A stretch of 64,000 nt of DNA from NCBI GenBank assembly GCA_023703535.1, contig CP097967.1, positions 284,001 through 348,000 on the forward strand, in the 5' to 3' direction. Shown piece after piece: positions 1-6,333 of the stretch. Source of the stretch: SAR86 cluster bacterium. GTDB lineage: Bacteria > Pseudomonadota > Gammaproteobacteria > Magnimaribacterales > TMED112. The position numbers were made by a program, and so were the translations under genes. Under the pieces are notes generated by a model. That model was not told the DNA's origin, ran no database searches, and saw only the letters and a program-made list of their open reading frames with translations. Each line of letters begins with the position of its first letter. Position 1 is the first letter of the stretch.

Positions 1-193
1 CATCTTGTGAAATGATTATTCCAGAACCAAAATTTTTTGAAGATCTTGTCGTGGTTGTTTCTAACTTCACAATTGAACTAGATATATTATTAAAATCAAT
101 TTCAGACTTATTAGAATCATAGTTTTGATAAAGTACAATCTGAACACCTACAAAAAGGCCCAGAAATAAAATAGTCAAAAAAAAGTATCTCAT
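1..193 (-). CDS. DegS/HtrA-type periplasmic serine protease, N-terminal fragment
   Basis: The gene runs off the left edge; 64 codons are visible, starting from the ATG whose complement is at 191-193. Residues 4-22 form a hydrophobic segment with no obvious cleavage site (a signal anchor, as in DegS). A short polar linker follows, then a stretch ending in SSKNFGSGIIISQD, which matches the LGSGVI-type strand that opens the trypsin-like domain of HtrA proteases. The catalytic triad lies outside the window. It is divergent from rplM with a 55 bp gap. In many Gammaproteobacteria degQ/degS lie close to rplM-rpsI, which supports the call. DegS senses misfolded outer-membrane proteins and cleaves the anti-sigma factor RseA; whether this is DegS or another HtrA paralogue cannot be decided from the fragment. 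Confidence 0.72.
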   Translation of the reverse strand, partial: MRYFFLTILFLGLFVGVQIVLYQNYDSNKSEIDFNNISSSIVKLETTTTRSSKNFGSGIIISQD

Positions 194-248
194 GTTTAAA
201 ATCGAAAACCTTTATATTAATATATACCGAATCAAATTTTAGTGTTTT

Positions 249-674
249 ATGAAAACTTCTTCTTTAACTACAAAAGATATCGTACAAAAATGGTATCTAA
301 TTGACTGCTCAGGTAAAAAACTGGGACGTTTGTCTGTGCAAATTGCAAATATATTGAGAGGAAAAAATAAGCCTGAATATACACCTAACTCTGATGTTGG
401 TGATTTCGTTGTTTTAATAAATGCTGAAAGGGTTGAAATAAGTGGAAATAAATCAAAAGACAAAATTTATTTTAAGCATACTGGTTATCCTGGCAATCTA
501 AAGGAAATTAACTTTCAAGATTTGTTGAATAAAGATCCTGAAAAAGTTTTGAGAAATGCTGTTAAGGGAATGTTGCCTAAAAATAGATTAAATAGAAAAA
601 TTATAAACAAACTCAAAGTCTATAGTGGAGAAAATCATCCTCATGAGGCTCAAAATCCAGAGGTAATTAATTAA
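249..674 (+). CDS. rplM: 50S ribosomal protein L13
   Basis: The 141-residue product has the full length of bacterial L13. Family features are visible: the N-terminal WYLIDCSGKKLGRLS segment and the C-terminal HPHEAQNPEV signature. L13 is an early assembly protein of the large subunit. It is the first gene of the rplM-rpsI pair; its stop codon is directly followed by the ATG of rpsI, so the two are translationally coupled. No clear Shine-Dalgarno sequence precedes the ATG at 249, which is common in this window. The promoter must lie in the 55 bp shared with the divergent protease gene, where only AT-rich sequence is seen. Confidence 0.97.
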   Translation: MKTSSLTTKDIVQKWYLIDCSGKKLGRLSVQIANILRGKNKPEYTPNSDVGDFVVLINAERVEISGNKSKDKIYFKHTGYPGNLKEINFQDLLNKDPEKVLRNAVKGMLPKNRLNRKIINKLKVYSGENHPHEAQNPEVIN

Positions 675-1055
675 ATGAGCATTTTTATTGGTAGAAGAAA
701 AGAAGCAACAGCAGTTGTAAGGTTAAAAAAAGGAAAGGGAGTTATTACCGTTAATAAAAAATCAATAGATGAATATTTCGGTAGAGATGTTGCAAAAATG
801 ATAGTAAAACAACCCTTAGCTCTTGCAGAAGTTGAAAAAAACTTTGATATCGATGTAAAAGTGAATGGAGGTGGTTCTTTCGGGCAGGCGGGAGCAATTA
901 GGCTAGCCATTTCAAAAGCTTTAATAGAGGATAATGCTGAGTTAAGAGGGCCTATGAAGAAAGCAGGTTACCTTACTCGAGATTCAAGAGTAAAGGAAAG
1001 GAAGAAAGTAGGCCTCAAAAAAGCAAGAAAAAGTCCACAATTTTCTAAAAGATAA
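675..1055 (+). CDS. rpsI: 30S ribosomal protein S9
   Basis: The 126-residue product begins [17 protein letters not shown] and ends [12 protein letters not shown]. The basic C-terminal tail reaches the P-site tRNA in the ribosome, and the SxxR end is typical of S9. It follows rplM with no gap and is followed by an inverted repeat starting 2 bp after the stop codon, so the rplM-rpsI transcript probably ends there. Confidence 0.97.
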   Translation: MSIFIGRRKEATAVVRLKKGKGVITVNKKSIDEYFGRDVAKMIVKQPLALAEVEKNFDIDVKVNGGGSFGQAGAIRLAISKALIEDNAELRGPMKKAGYLTRDSRVKERKKVGLKKARKSPQFSKR

Positions 1056-1057
1056 TT

Positions 1058-1096
1058 TTTTGAACACAAAAAACACCGTTTTTTTTGTGTTCAAAA
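1058..1096 (+). terminator. Hairpin after rpsI, probable bidirectional-type terminator
   Basis: A perfect 16 bp inverted repeat: TTTTGAACACAAAAAA at 1058-1073 and TTTTTTGTGTTCAAAA at 1081-1096, with a 7 nt loop. An alternative fold extends the stem by pairing AAAAAAC (1068-1074) with GTTTTTT (1078-1084). It is unusually AT-rich for an intrinsic terminator, but the position (2 bp after the rpsI stop, before the petA promoter) and the T-run on both strands fit. The arm TTTTGAACAC recurs near the petA start, so a protein-binding role is also possible. Confidence 0.6.
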
Positions 1097-1125
1097 TTGT
1101 TAATTGATAATTTCCATAATATAAT
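1097..1125 (+). promoter_or_regulatory. Predicted sigma70 promoter of petABC-sspA
   Basis: TTGTTA (1097-1102) and TATAAT (1120-1125) are separated by 17 bp, the optimal sigma70 spacing. The predicted transcript starts near 1132, about 55 nt before the first possible petA start codon, and immediately follows the rpsI hairpin. Confidence 0.65.
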
Positions 1126-1184
1126 GCTCCTGAATCTTCGTTGAATCGTTGATTAATTAGGGTTTAAAAGAATTTAAAAAAATT

Positions 1185-1211
1185 TTTTGAACACTAATTT
1201 GATGTTCAAAA
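1185..1211. repeat. Inverted repeat over the petA start region
   Basis: TTTTGAACA (1185-1193) and TGTTCAAAA (1203-1211) form a perfect 9 bp inverted repeat with a 9 nt centre. It covers the candidate petA start codons TTG 1187, TTG 1199 and ATG 1202. The same half-sites are the outer arms of the hairpin at 1058-1096. It could be an RNA hairpin that masks the start codon or a protein-binding site. Confidence 0.5.
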
Positions 1212-2023
1212 TGCAAGGAAAAAAAGCAAAACATATTCATATTTCAGAGGGAATGTCTCTTTATACAAGAGATAGATCCCCTTTTTACTGGGGATATATA
1301 AACATTGACGGGGAAGTTTTCAAAAAAAGTCTTAAAACTGATGATAAAGATGAAGCTATAAAACTCTTAACCCTTTGGAAAGACGAAATTTTAGAGGGAG
1401 GAAAAAAATTACTAGCACAAAAAATTAGCATACCGGCAAAAAAAACTTTGATTTCGAACACAAAACCTATTCCAAAAGAAAAGGTAAATAACACGAGGAG
1501 AAAAGCATTGCAGATAACTTCTTCAGTAGTTGGGGCAGTAACGGTGGCTGGGTTTGCAGTTCCTTTCCTCAGCGCATGGCAACCGAGCGAAAGAGCAAAA
1601 GCACTTGGAGCAAGTGTGAAATATGACTTATCAAAATTAGAACCTGGTGCAATGGCGGTTGTAGAATGGCGAAGAACTCCAATTTTTATCGTACACCAGA
1701 CTACTGAAGCTATTAAAAATTTACCGTCTCTGAATCAAAAAGTTGCAAATCCTGCATTAGAGGAAGGAGTTTCAAGAACAACAAACGAGAAGTTCTCTGT
1801 TGTTAAAGGAGTTTGCACCCATTTGTCCTGTGCACCTAAATATCATCCAGAGATAGAGCCAAAAGCATGGGATGAAGATTGGAAAGGAGGTTTCTTTTGC
1901 CCTTGTCACGGTTCAAAATTTGATCTTGCTGGAAGGGTTTATAAAAATGTTCCTGCCCCTACAAACTTAGAAGTGCCCCCTCATTCTTTTCAGGGCGATA
2001 CATTAATAATAGGAGAAGCATAA
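1187..2023 (+). CDS. petA: Ubiquinol-cytochrome c reductase Rieske iron-sulfur subunit with extra N-terminal domain
   Basis: Residues about 98-278 are a normal proteobacterial Rieske protein: a Tat-type motif TRRKALQ (103-109) leading into a single hydrophobic anchor, then the [2Fe-2S] boxes CTHLSC (210-215) and CPCHGS (238-243). It is subunit 1 of the bc1 complex and carries electrons from ubiquinol to cytochrome c1 on the periplasmic face. The family is usually 180-200 residues; here there are 278. The extra residues 23-70 (SLYTRDRSPFYW to WKDEIL) resemble the N-terminal arm-binding domain of tyrosine recombinases, not any part of a Rieske protein. Starts could be TTG 1187, ATG 1202 or ATG 1211; an internal TTG at residue 89 would give the normal length but has no good ribosome-binding site. 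It overlaps petB by 1 nt. Confidence 0.93.
   Translation: MNTNLMFKMQGKKAKHIHISEGMSLYTRDRSPFYWGYINIDGEVFKKSLKTDDKDEAIKLLTLWKDEILEGGKKLLAQKISIPAKKTLISNTKPIPKEKVNNTRRKALQITSSVVGAVTVAGFAVPFLSAWQPSERAKALGASVKYDLSKLEPGAMAVVEWRRTPIFIVHQTTEAIKNLPSLNQKVANPALEEGVSRTTNEKFSVVKGVCTHLSCAPKYHPEIEPKAWDEDWKGGFFCPCHGSKFDLAGRVYKNVPAPTNLEVPPHSFQGDTLIIGEA
1451..1464 (+). repeat. Imperfect direct repeat flanking the extra 5' part of petA
   Basis: TTTCGAACACAAAA at 1451-1464 matches TTTTGAACACAAAA at 1058-1071 in 13 of 14 positions, 393 bp apart. The 10 nt core TTTTGAACAC also occurs at 1185-1194. The right copy sits exactly where the additional N-terminal segment of PetA ends and Rieske-like sequence begins, so it could be the footprint of an insertion. 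AT-rich words can recur by chance. Confidence 0.4.
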
Positions 2024-3264
2024 TGGCGAGTAAAAATTCTTTAATGTCTTGGATAGATAGAAGACTTCCAGTTACAGAAAACCTTGAAAGACATCTAACT
2101 AAACATCCAGTTCCGAGTAAGGTGAATTTCTTTTATCTCTTCGGAGCATTGTTAATGGTTGTTTTTATGATTCAAGTAATAACAGGCATTTGGTTGATGA
2201 TGTTTTATACCAATACAGAAGAAGGTGCATTTGCAAGTGTTGAGTACATCATGAGAGATGTGGAATATGGATGGCTTATGAGGTACATGCATAGCACTGG
2301 GGCTAGTGCATTTTTCTTTTTAATGTATTTCCATATGTTTAGAGGTCTACTTTATGGCTCATACCAAAAACCAAAAGAATTAGTATGGTTGTTTGGTTGC
2401 TTTTTGTTATTTTTACTAATGGCTGAAGGTTTCTTGGGATATGTTCTTCCATGGGGTCAAATGTCTTACTGGGCAGCAAATGTAATTCTTTCCCTTTTTG
2501 GTGCTATTCCCTTTATAGGTGAATCTTTACAAGTTTGGATTCAGGGTGATTATGTTTTATCTGGAGCAACATTGTCTAGGTTTTTTGCATTGCATGTAGT
2601 TGTAGTTCCACTACTAATGATAGCGTTAGTTGTTTTCCATATCTTTGCATTGCATGAAGTAGGCGCAGGAAATCCTGAGGGTGTTGATATAGAGAAATAC
2701 AGAGACAAAACTGGAATGCCTTTGGATGGAAAACCATTCCATCCATATAAAACATTTGGAGCGCTTCCAGCAATTGGTATCTTTTTTATTGTGTTTTTTG
2801 CAATAGTTTATTACGCACCTACAGGTGGCGGATATTTCATAGAAAAACCAAACTTTGAAGAGGCTAATTTCCTTAAAACTCCTGAGCATATTGCACCTGT
2901 CTGGTACTATGCCCCTTTTTATTCGATTCTTAGAGCTGTAACATTTGGTATTCCCTTTTTAGGTATTACTAGTAAGTTTTTAGGATTTATAATTTTTGCT
3001 GCAAGCATTGCAATTTTATTCATTGTTCCTTGGTTAGATCGATCTAAAGTTCAAAGCATCAGATACAAAGGTATCTTTAGCAAAATTGCGATGATTATGT
3101 TTGCAACTTCTTTCATTACCTTGGGATATCTTGGGACAAAACCAGTTAATGAGATTAGAACTTTAATCGCGCAAATTTGTACTATTTTTTATTTCTTGCC
3201 ATTTTTGCTAATGCCAATTTATACCAAGTATGAAAAAACTCTTGAGGTTCCAGATAGACTGTGA
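2023..3264 (+). CDS. petB: Cytochrome b subunit of the bc1 complex
   Basis: The 413-residue protein has about eight membrane segments and is the ubiquinol-oxidising core of complex III. Haem ligands are visible in two helices: H90 and H104, and H191 and H206 (spacings 14 and 15). The Qo-site region contains PWGQMSYW near residue 143 and PVWY in the place of the mitochondrial PEWY motif; a PVWY-type motif is, to my knowledge, found in other gammaproteobacterial cytochromes b. It lies between petA and petC with overlapping stop/start codons at both ends, so the three subunits are made from one transcript. Confidence 0.96.
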   Translation: MASKNSLMSWIDRRLPVTENLERHLTKHPVPSKVNFFYLFGALLMVVFMIQVITGIWLMMFYTNTEEGAFASVEYIMRDVEYGWLMRYMHSTGASAFFFLMYFHMFRGLLYGSYQKPKELVWLFGCFLLFLLMAEGFLGYVLPWGQMSYWAANVILSLFGAIPFIGESLQVWIQGDYVLSGATLSRFFALHVVVVPLLMIALVVFHIFALHEVGAGNPEGVDIEKYRDKTGMPLDGKPFHPYKTFGALPAIGIFFIVFFAIVYYAPTGGGYFIEKPNFEEANFLKTPEHIAPVWYYAPFYSILRAVTFGIPFLGITSKFLGFIIFAASIAILFIVPWLDRSKVQSIRYKGIFSKIAMIMFATSFITLGYLGTKPVNEIRTLIAQICTIFYFLPFLLMPIYTKYEKTLEVPDRL

Positions 3265-3947
3265 AAAAGTTAATTTTTCTAGCTTTTTTTATTTCACTTT
3301 TTAGCTATTCAGCTGGAGAAAATAAATGTGGTGAACTTGAAAAGTGCTTTTCTTTCAATTCATCTGTTCATGACAGGGACTCCCTTCAAAGAGGGTTGGG
3401 CATATATAAAAACTATTGTTCAAGCTGCCATACTCTCAGATATTTAAGATGGAACAGGCTTCAAAGAGATTTAGATATACCTGAAACAGTATTAATTGAT
3501 GATTTGATTTCAAATGAAAACGTCAAGACTTCAGATTTTGTTACCTTTGGACTTCCTGAGATTTCTCCAATTGGAGCTCCTGACTTGACTCTTCGAACAA
3601 GAGTTCGTGGAGATGATTGGATTTATACTTATTTACAAACATTTTATCAAGACACATCCCAAGCAACAGGTTCAAATAACTTAGTTTATCCAGGAACAGC
3701 AATGGCACATGTTCTAATTGGGCTACAAGGGACACAAGAGCTTGACAGCAATGGTAAACTTAAACAGTTAAGTAAAGGAGCACTAGAACCAGAAGAGTTT
3801 GATTCTGCAATGGAAGATCTTGTTAATTTCTTAGCTTATGCTTCAGAACCAGCAAGGATTGAAAGAGAGAGAAACGGAATATATGTAATTTTGTTTTTTG
3901 TTGTTTTCACTGCGGTAATGTGGCTCTTATACAGAGAATATAAATGA
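3261..3947 (+). CDS. petC: Cytochrome c1 of the bc1 complex
   Basis: The 228-residue protein has an N-terminal signal peptide (KKLIFLAFFISLFSYSAG), a covalent haem-binding motif CSSCH at 53-57 and a C-terminal membrane anchor followed by YREYK, the standard cytochrome c1 plan. It receives electrons from the Rieske cluster and passes them to soluble cytochrome c. It starts with GTG inside the overlapping end of petB (GTGA) and overlaps the start of sspA by 4 nt. Confidence 0.95.
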   Translation: MKKLIFLAFFISLFSYSAGENKCGELEKCFSFNSSVHDRDSLQRGLGIYKNYCSSCHTLRYLRWNRLQRDLDIPETVLIDDLISNENVKTSDFVTFGLPEISPIGAPDLTLRTRVRGDDWIYTYLQTFYQDTSQATGSNNLVYPGTAMAHVLIGLQGTQELDSNGKLKQLSKGALEPEEFDSAMEDLVNFLAYASEPARIERERNGIYVILFFVVFTAVMWLLYREYK

Positions 3948-4564
3948 TTTTTTATTCAGAAGAGAAAGGACATTTTAGTCATATGGTAAGGATAGTCCTT
4001 GCAGAAAAAGATATTTCTTGCGAGATAAAAGAGTTTGATCCTGATGCAAAATTACCTGAAGAATTAGCTACATTATCTCCATATAATAAATTGCCAGTAA
4101 TTGTTGATAGAGAAGTAACAATTTATGAACCAAGAATTATTTTAGAATATCTCGATGAAAGGTTTCCTCATCCACCATTACTACCAATCTATCCTAACGA
4201 AAAAGCTGAATGTAAGCTTTTGATACAAAGAATCGAAAACGATTGGCTGCCCATAATTGATAAAATGATGGCACCAAATGTTTCACAAAAAGAATTCGAT
4301 GCAAACAAAAAACAACTTGCTACACTCTTATCTGGCATTGTGCTTATATTGAAAGAGAAACCATACTTTATGAGCGATGAATTTACACTTGTTGATTGTT
4401 ATATGTCTGCAATTTTATATCGACTACCATATTTAGGTGTGACTGTTCCAAAGAGTAAAAATTTTGAAAGTATTAAAAAATATCAGGATAAGCTTTTTTC
4501 ACGCCCAAGCTTCGATCTTTCTTTAACAGATACAGAAAGAGACTTAAAATACTCCTTTAGTTAA
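3944..4564 (+). CDS. sspA: Stringent starvation protein A, GST-fold RNA polymerase-associated protein
   Basis: The 206-residue product has a thioredoxin-like N-terminal domain (IFYSEEKGHFSHMVRIVLAEK, then NKLPVIVDREVTIYEPRIILEYLDERFP) followed by an all-helical glutathione-S-transferase domain. The line petABC-sspA is typical of Gammaproteobacteria, where SspA binds RNA polymerase and affects stress genes. The usual partner sspB, the ClpXP adaptor, is not next to it. The 3' end lies 2 bp from the convergent gene. Confidence 0.9.
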   Translation: MIFYSEEKGHFSHMVRIVLAEKDISCEIKEFDPDAKLPEELATLSPYNKLPVIVDREVTIYEPRIILEYLDERFPHPPLLPIYPNEKAECKLLIQRIENDWLPIIDKMMAPNVSQKEFDANKKQLATLLSGIVLILKEKPYFMSDEFTLVDCYMSAILYRLPYLGVTVPKSKNFESIKKYQDKLFSRPSFDLSLTDTERDLKYSFS

Positions 4565-4566
4565 GT

Positions 4567-5103
4567 TCACTCAACTATTTTGATTCGTTGTACACGCATT
4601 TCATAGGGATCAAATTCTTGTGAATAATAATCTCTAAAAGTTGTTATTTCATAATTTAAACCAAAATTAAAACGTACATATGCAGCTATTTGATAAAGCT
4701 CATATTCATCACTAGAAATAATGTGGATATAATCGAAATCTTCTCTAGCTCTATGGACTAATATTATTTCTTCTATTCCTGAATTTAATAGTTCTTCGTA
4801 TTTCCTATTTCCAATAGAAATGTTTAAAAATTCACTAATTATTGAGTCTAATTGATTTTCAACAATAAGAATTTCAGAACTTATTTCATTATCGTTTAGT
4901 TTTGTTTTCAATTCGTTGAGTTGAATGGACATGTTTTTGTTAGCAATAATTGCTATTTTGGATTTATTTAATTGTTTGATATGTTTTGCCATTTTTTCAT
5001 ATTTTCTGCTAATTTCTGAATTATTAAATTGGTTATTTTTTATTGACTCAGCCATTGTATAGGTCGAAAAAATTAGAACTGATATAAAATAGATTTTTTG
5101 CAT
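4567..5103 (-). CDS. Exported protein of unknown function
   Basis: I do not recognise this 178-residue protein. It begins with a short signal peptide (KIYFISVLIFSTYTMA, probable cleavage after TMA-E). The mature part is rich in Asn, Glu, Ile and Lys, with predicted helices around 30-50 and 68-100, and ends in an aromatic, charged region (RDYYSQEFDPYEMRVQR). No Cys, lipobox or catalytic motif is seen. It sits between sspA (convergent, 2 bp) and rsmI (divergent, zero spacing), where other Gammaproteobacteria carry sspB, lpoA, yraN, or a BON-domain lipoprotein gene; similarity to these is not evident. The ATG is the complement of 5101-5103. Confidence 0.75.
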   Translation of the reverse strand: MQKIYFISVLIFSTYTMAESIKNNQFNNSEISRKYEKMAKHIKQLNKSKIAIIANKNMSIQLNELKTKLNDNEISSEILIVENQLDSIISEFLNISIGNRKYEELLNSGIEEIILVHRAREDFDYIHIISSDEYELYQIAAYVRFNFGLNYEITTFRDYYSQEFDPYEMRVQRIKIVE

Positions 5104-5931
5104 ATGAACTTTTACATTATACCCACTCCAATTGGCAACCTTAATGATTTAACTGTTAGAGCAAAAAAAACTATTAAAAATTTAGATATTTTAATAGTTG
5201 AGAGTAAACAAAAATCAAGAATACTTCTGGAAAAAATCAATGTAAAAGATAAGAAAATCTTAATATATAACGATAGTTCAGACGCAAATAATAGAAAAGG
5301 AATTTTAGATATTCTAAAAGCAGGAAAGGTTTGTGGATTAATTTCTGATGCAGGAACTCCATTACTTTCTGATCCTGGCTATAAGTTAATAAAGTATTTA
5401 ATTAATAATCATGTCAATGTAGTACCTCTCCCTGGAGCTACCTCTATAACAACTGGGTTAATAGCTAGCGGACTTCCTACAGATAAATTTCAATTTTTAG
5501 GGTTTTTCCCTAAAACAAAAAAAGATAAGGGAAATTTTTATAGTGAACTAAACAGAAAAAATATAACTTCAATCTTTTTTGAATCCTCACATAGAATTCT
5601 GCAAACACTTGAGGATATTTTTTTAATTTATCCAACCTCTGAATTAGTAGTTGCAAAAGAATTAACAAAAATACATGAAAAATTTCTTAGAGGTGCTCCA
5701 GAAAAAATACTTAATGAATTTAAATTAGATAAAAATCTGAGTTCAGGTGAATTTGTGATCTTATTTTATAAGGAAAATATTTCTGAAGATTTTTCAAAAG
5801 CAGATTTGTTGTTCAGTTTGCTAAAAAATAAACTGCCCTTAAAAGAAATTGCTAAATTATCTGAAAAGTTATTTAAAAATAATAAAAATAAAACCTATAA
5901 AAGATATTTGTCTTTTTCTAAAAAGAGTTGA
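5104..5931 (+). CDS. rsmI: 16S rRNA (cytidine1402-2'-O)-methyltransferase
   Basis: The 275-residue tetrapyrrole-methylase-fold enzyme methylates the 2'-OH of C1402 in the decoding centre, working with RsmH (encoded nearby), which methylates N4 of the same base. Signatures: IIPTPIGNLNDLTVRA at the N-terminus, LISDAGTPLLSDPG (S-adenosylmethionine site) and PLPGATSITTGLIASGLPTDKF. I take the ATG at 5104 as start; a TTG at 5098 is in frame. The sequence CATATG (5101-5106) holds the start codons of this gene and its divergent neighbour back to back. The promoter of rnpB overlaps its 3' end. Confidence 0.94.
   Translation: MNFYIIPTPIGNLNDLTVRAKKTIKNLDILIVESKQKSRILLEKINVKDKKILIYNDSSDANNRKGILDILKAGKVCGLISDAGTPLLSDPGYKLIKYLINNHVNVVPLPGATSITTGLIASGLPTDKFQFLGFFPKTKKDKGNFYSELNRKNITSIFFESSHRILQTLEDIFLIYPTSELVVAKELTKIHEKFLRGAPEKILNEFKLDKNLSSGEFVILFYKENISEDFSKADLLFSLLKNKLPLKEIAKLSEKLFKNNKNKTYKRYLSFSKKS
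5116..5121 (-). promoter_or_regulatory. -10 element of the exported-protein gene, inside rsmI
   Basis: Reading the minus strand, TATAAT occupies 5121-5116, within codons of the divergent rsmI. The predicted start of transcription near 5109 leaves a leader of only about 5 nt before the ATG at 5103. No good -35 element is seen (TTAAGG at 17 bp spacing). Confidence 0.45.
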
Positions 5932-5937
5932 TATTAT
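5908..5937 (+). promoter_or_regulatory. Predicted promoter of rnpB
   Basis: TTGTCT (5908-5913) and TATTAT (5932-5937) with 18 bp spacing end 8 bp before the mature RNase P RNA 5' end inferred from P1 pairing. It overlaps the last codons of rsmI. Confidence 0.5.
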
Positions 5938-5945
5938 ATTGTGCT

Positions 5946-6309
5946 GAGTTGGTCGGATGATCGCTAGCTGGTGTTTTGCCGTAAGAGCTTACCTCTTAAG
6001 AAGGATGCAACAGTTAGAGGAAAGTCCGGACTTCATAGAGCAGAGTGCCAGCTAACTGCTGGAGAGTGTGAGCTCATGGAAAGTACAACAGAAAATATAC
6101 CGCCGCAAGGTAAGGGTGAAAAGGTAAGGTAAGAGCTTACCGCTTAAGATTAAAGTCTTAAGGCATTGGAAACCCCACTCGAAGCAATGCCAAATAGAGG
6201 TCATATCATGTTGCTCGCATGTGATCTGGGTAGGCAGCGAGAGCACTTTGGTGACAGAGTGCCAAGATAGATGATCATCTTGAACAGAATCCGGCTTATA
6301 GACCAACTC
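5946..6309 (+). ncRNA. rnpB: RNase P catalytic RNA, bacterial type A
   Basis: The ends pair as helix P1: GAGTTGGTC (5946-5954) with GACCAACTC (6301-6309), giving a 364 nt RNA. Universally conserved blocks are present: GAGGAAAGTCCGGACT near 6016, ACAGAAAATATACCGCCG near 6087, GGTAAGGGTGAAAAGG near 6111, GCCAAATAGAGG near 6189, GGGTAGGC near 6229 and ACAGAATCCGGCTTA near 6283. It is the ribozyme that removes 5' leaders from pre-tRNAs. Position between rsmI and the dcw cluster matches Pseudomonas-type gene order. The helix P3 region holds a near-copy of the P11/P12-region sequence. No terminator is visible in the 24 bp before ftsZ. Confidence 0.97.
5981..6149 (+). repeat. Intragenic direct repeat within rnpB
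   Basis: GTAAGAGCTTACC, one variable base, then CTTAAGA occurs at 5981-6001 and again at 6129-6149: 20 of 21 positions identical, 148 nt apart. The second copy corresponds to the segment near P11/P12 (GGTAAGAGCGCACCG in the E. coli RNA); the first lies in the P3 arm, where no such sequence is expected. Confidence 0.7.
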
Positions 6310-6333
6310 AAATCTCTCGATTAAAATTTCACT

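Noticed and set aside
6052-6306. Minus-strand open frame of 84 codons in rnpB
   Set aside because: The DNA is accounted for by RNase P RNA with all conserved blocks; the frame is fortuitous.
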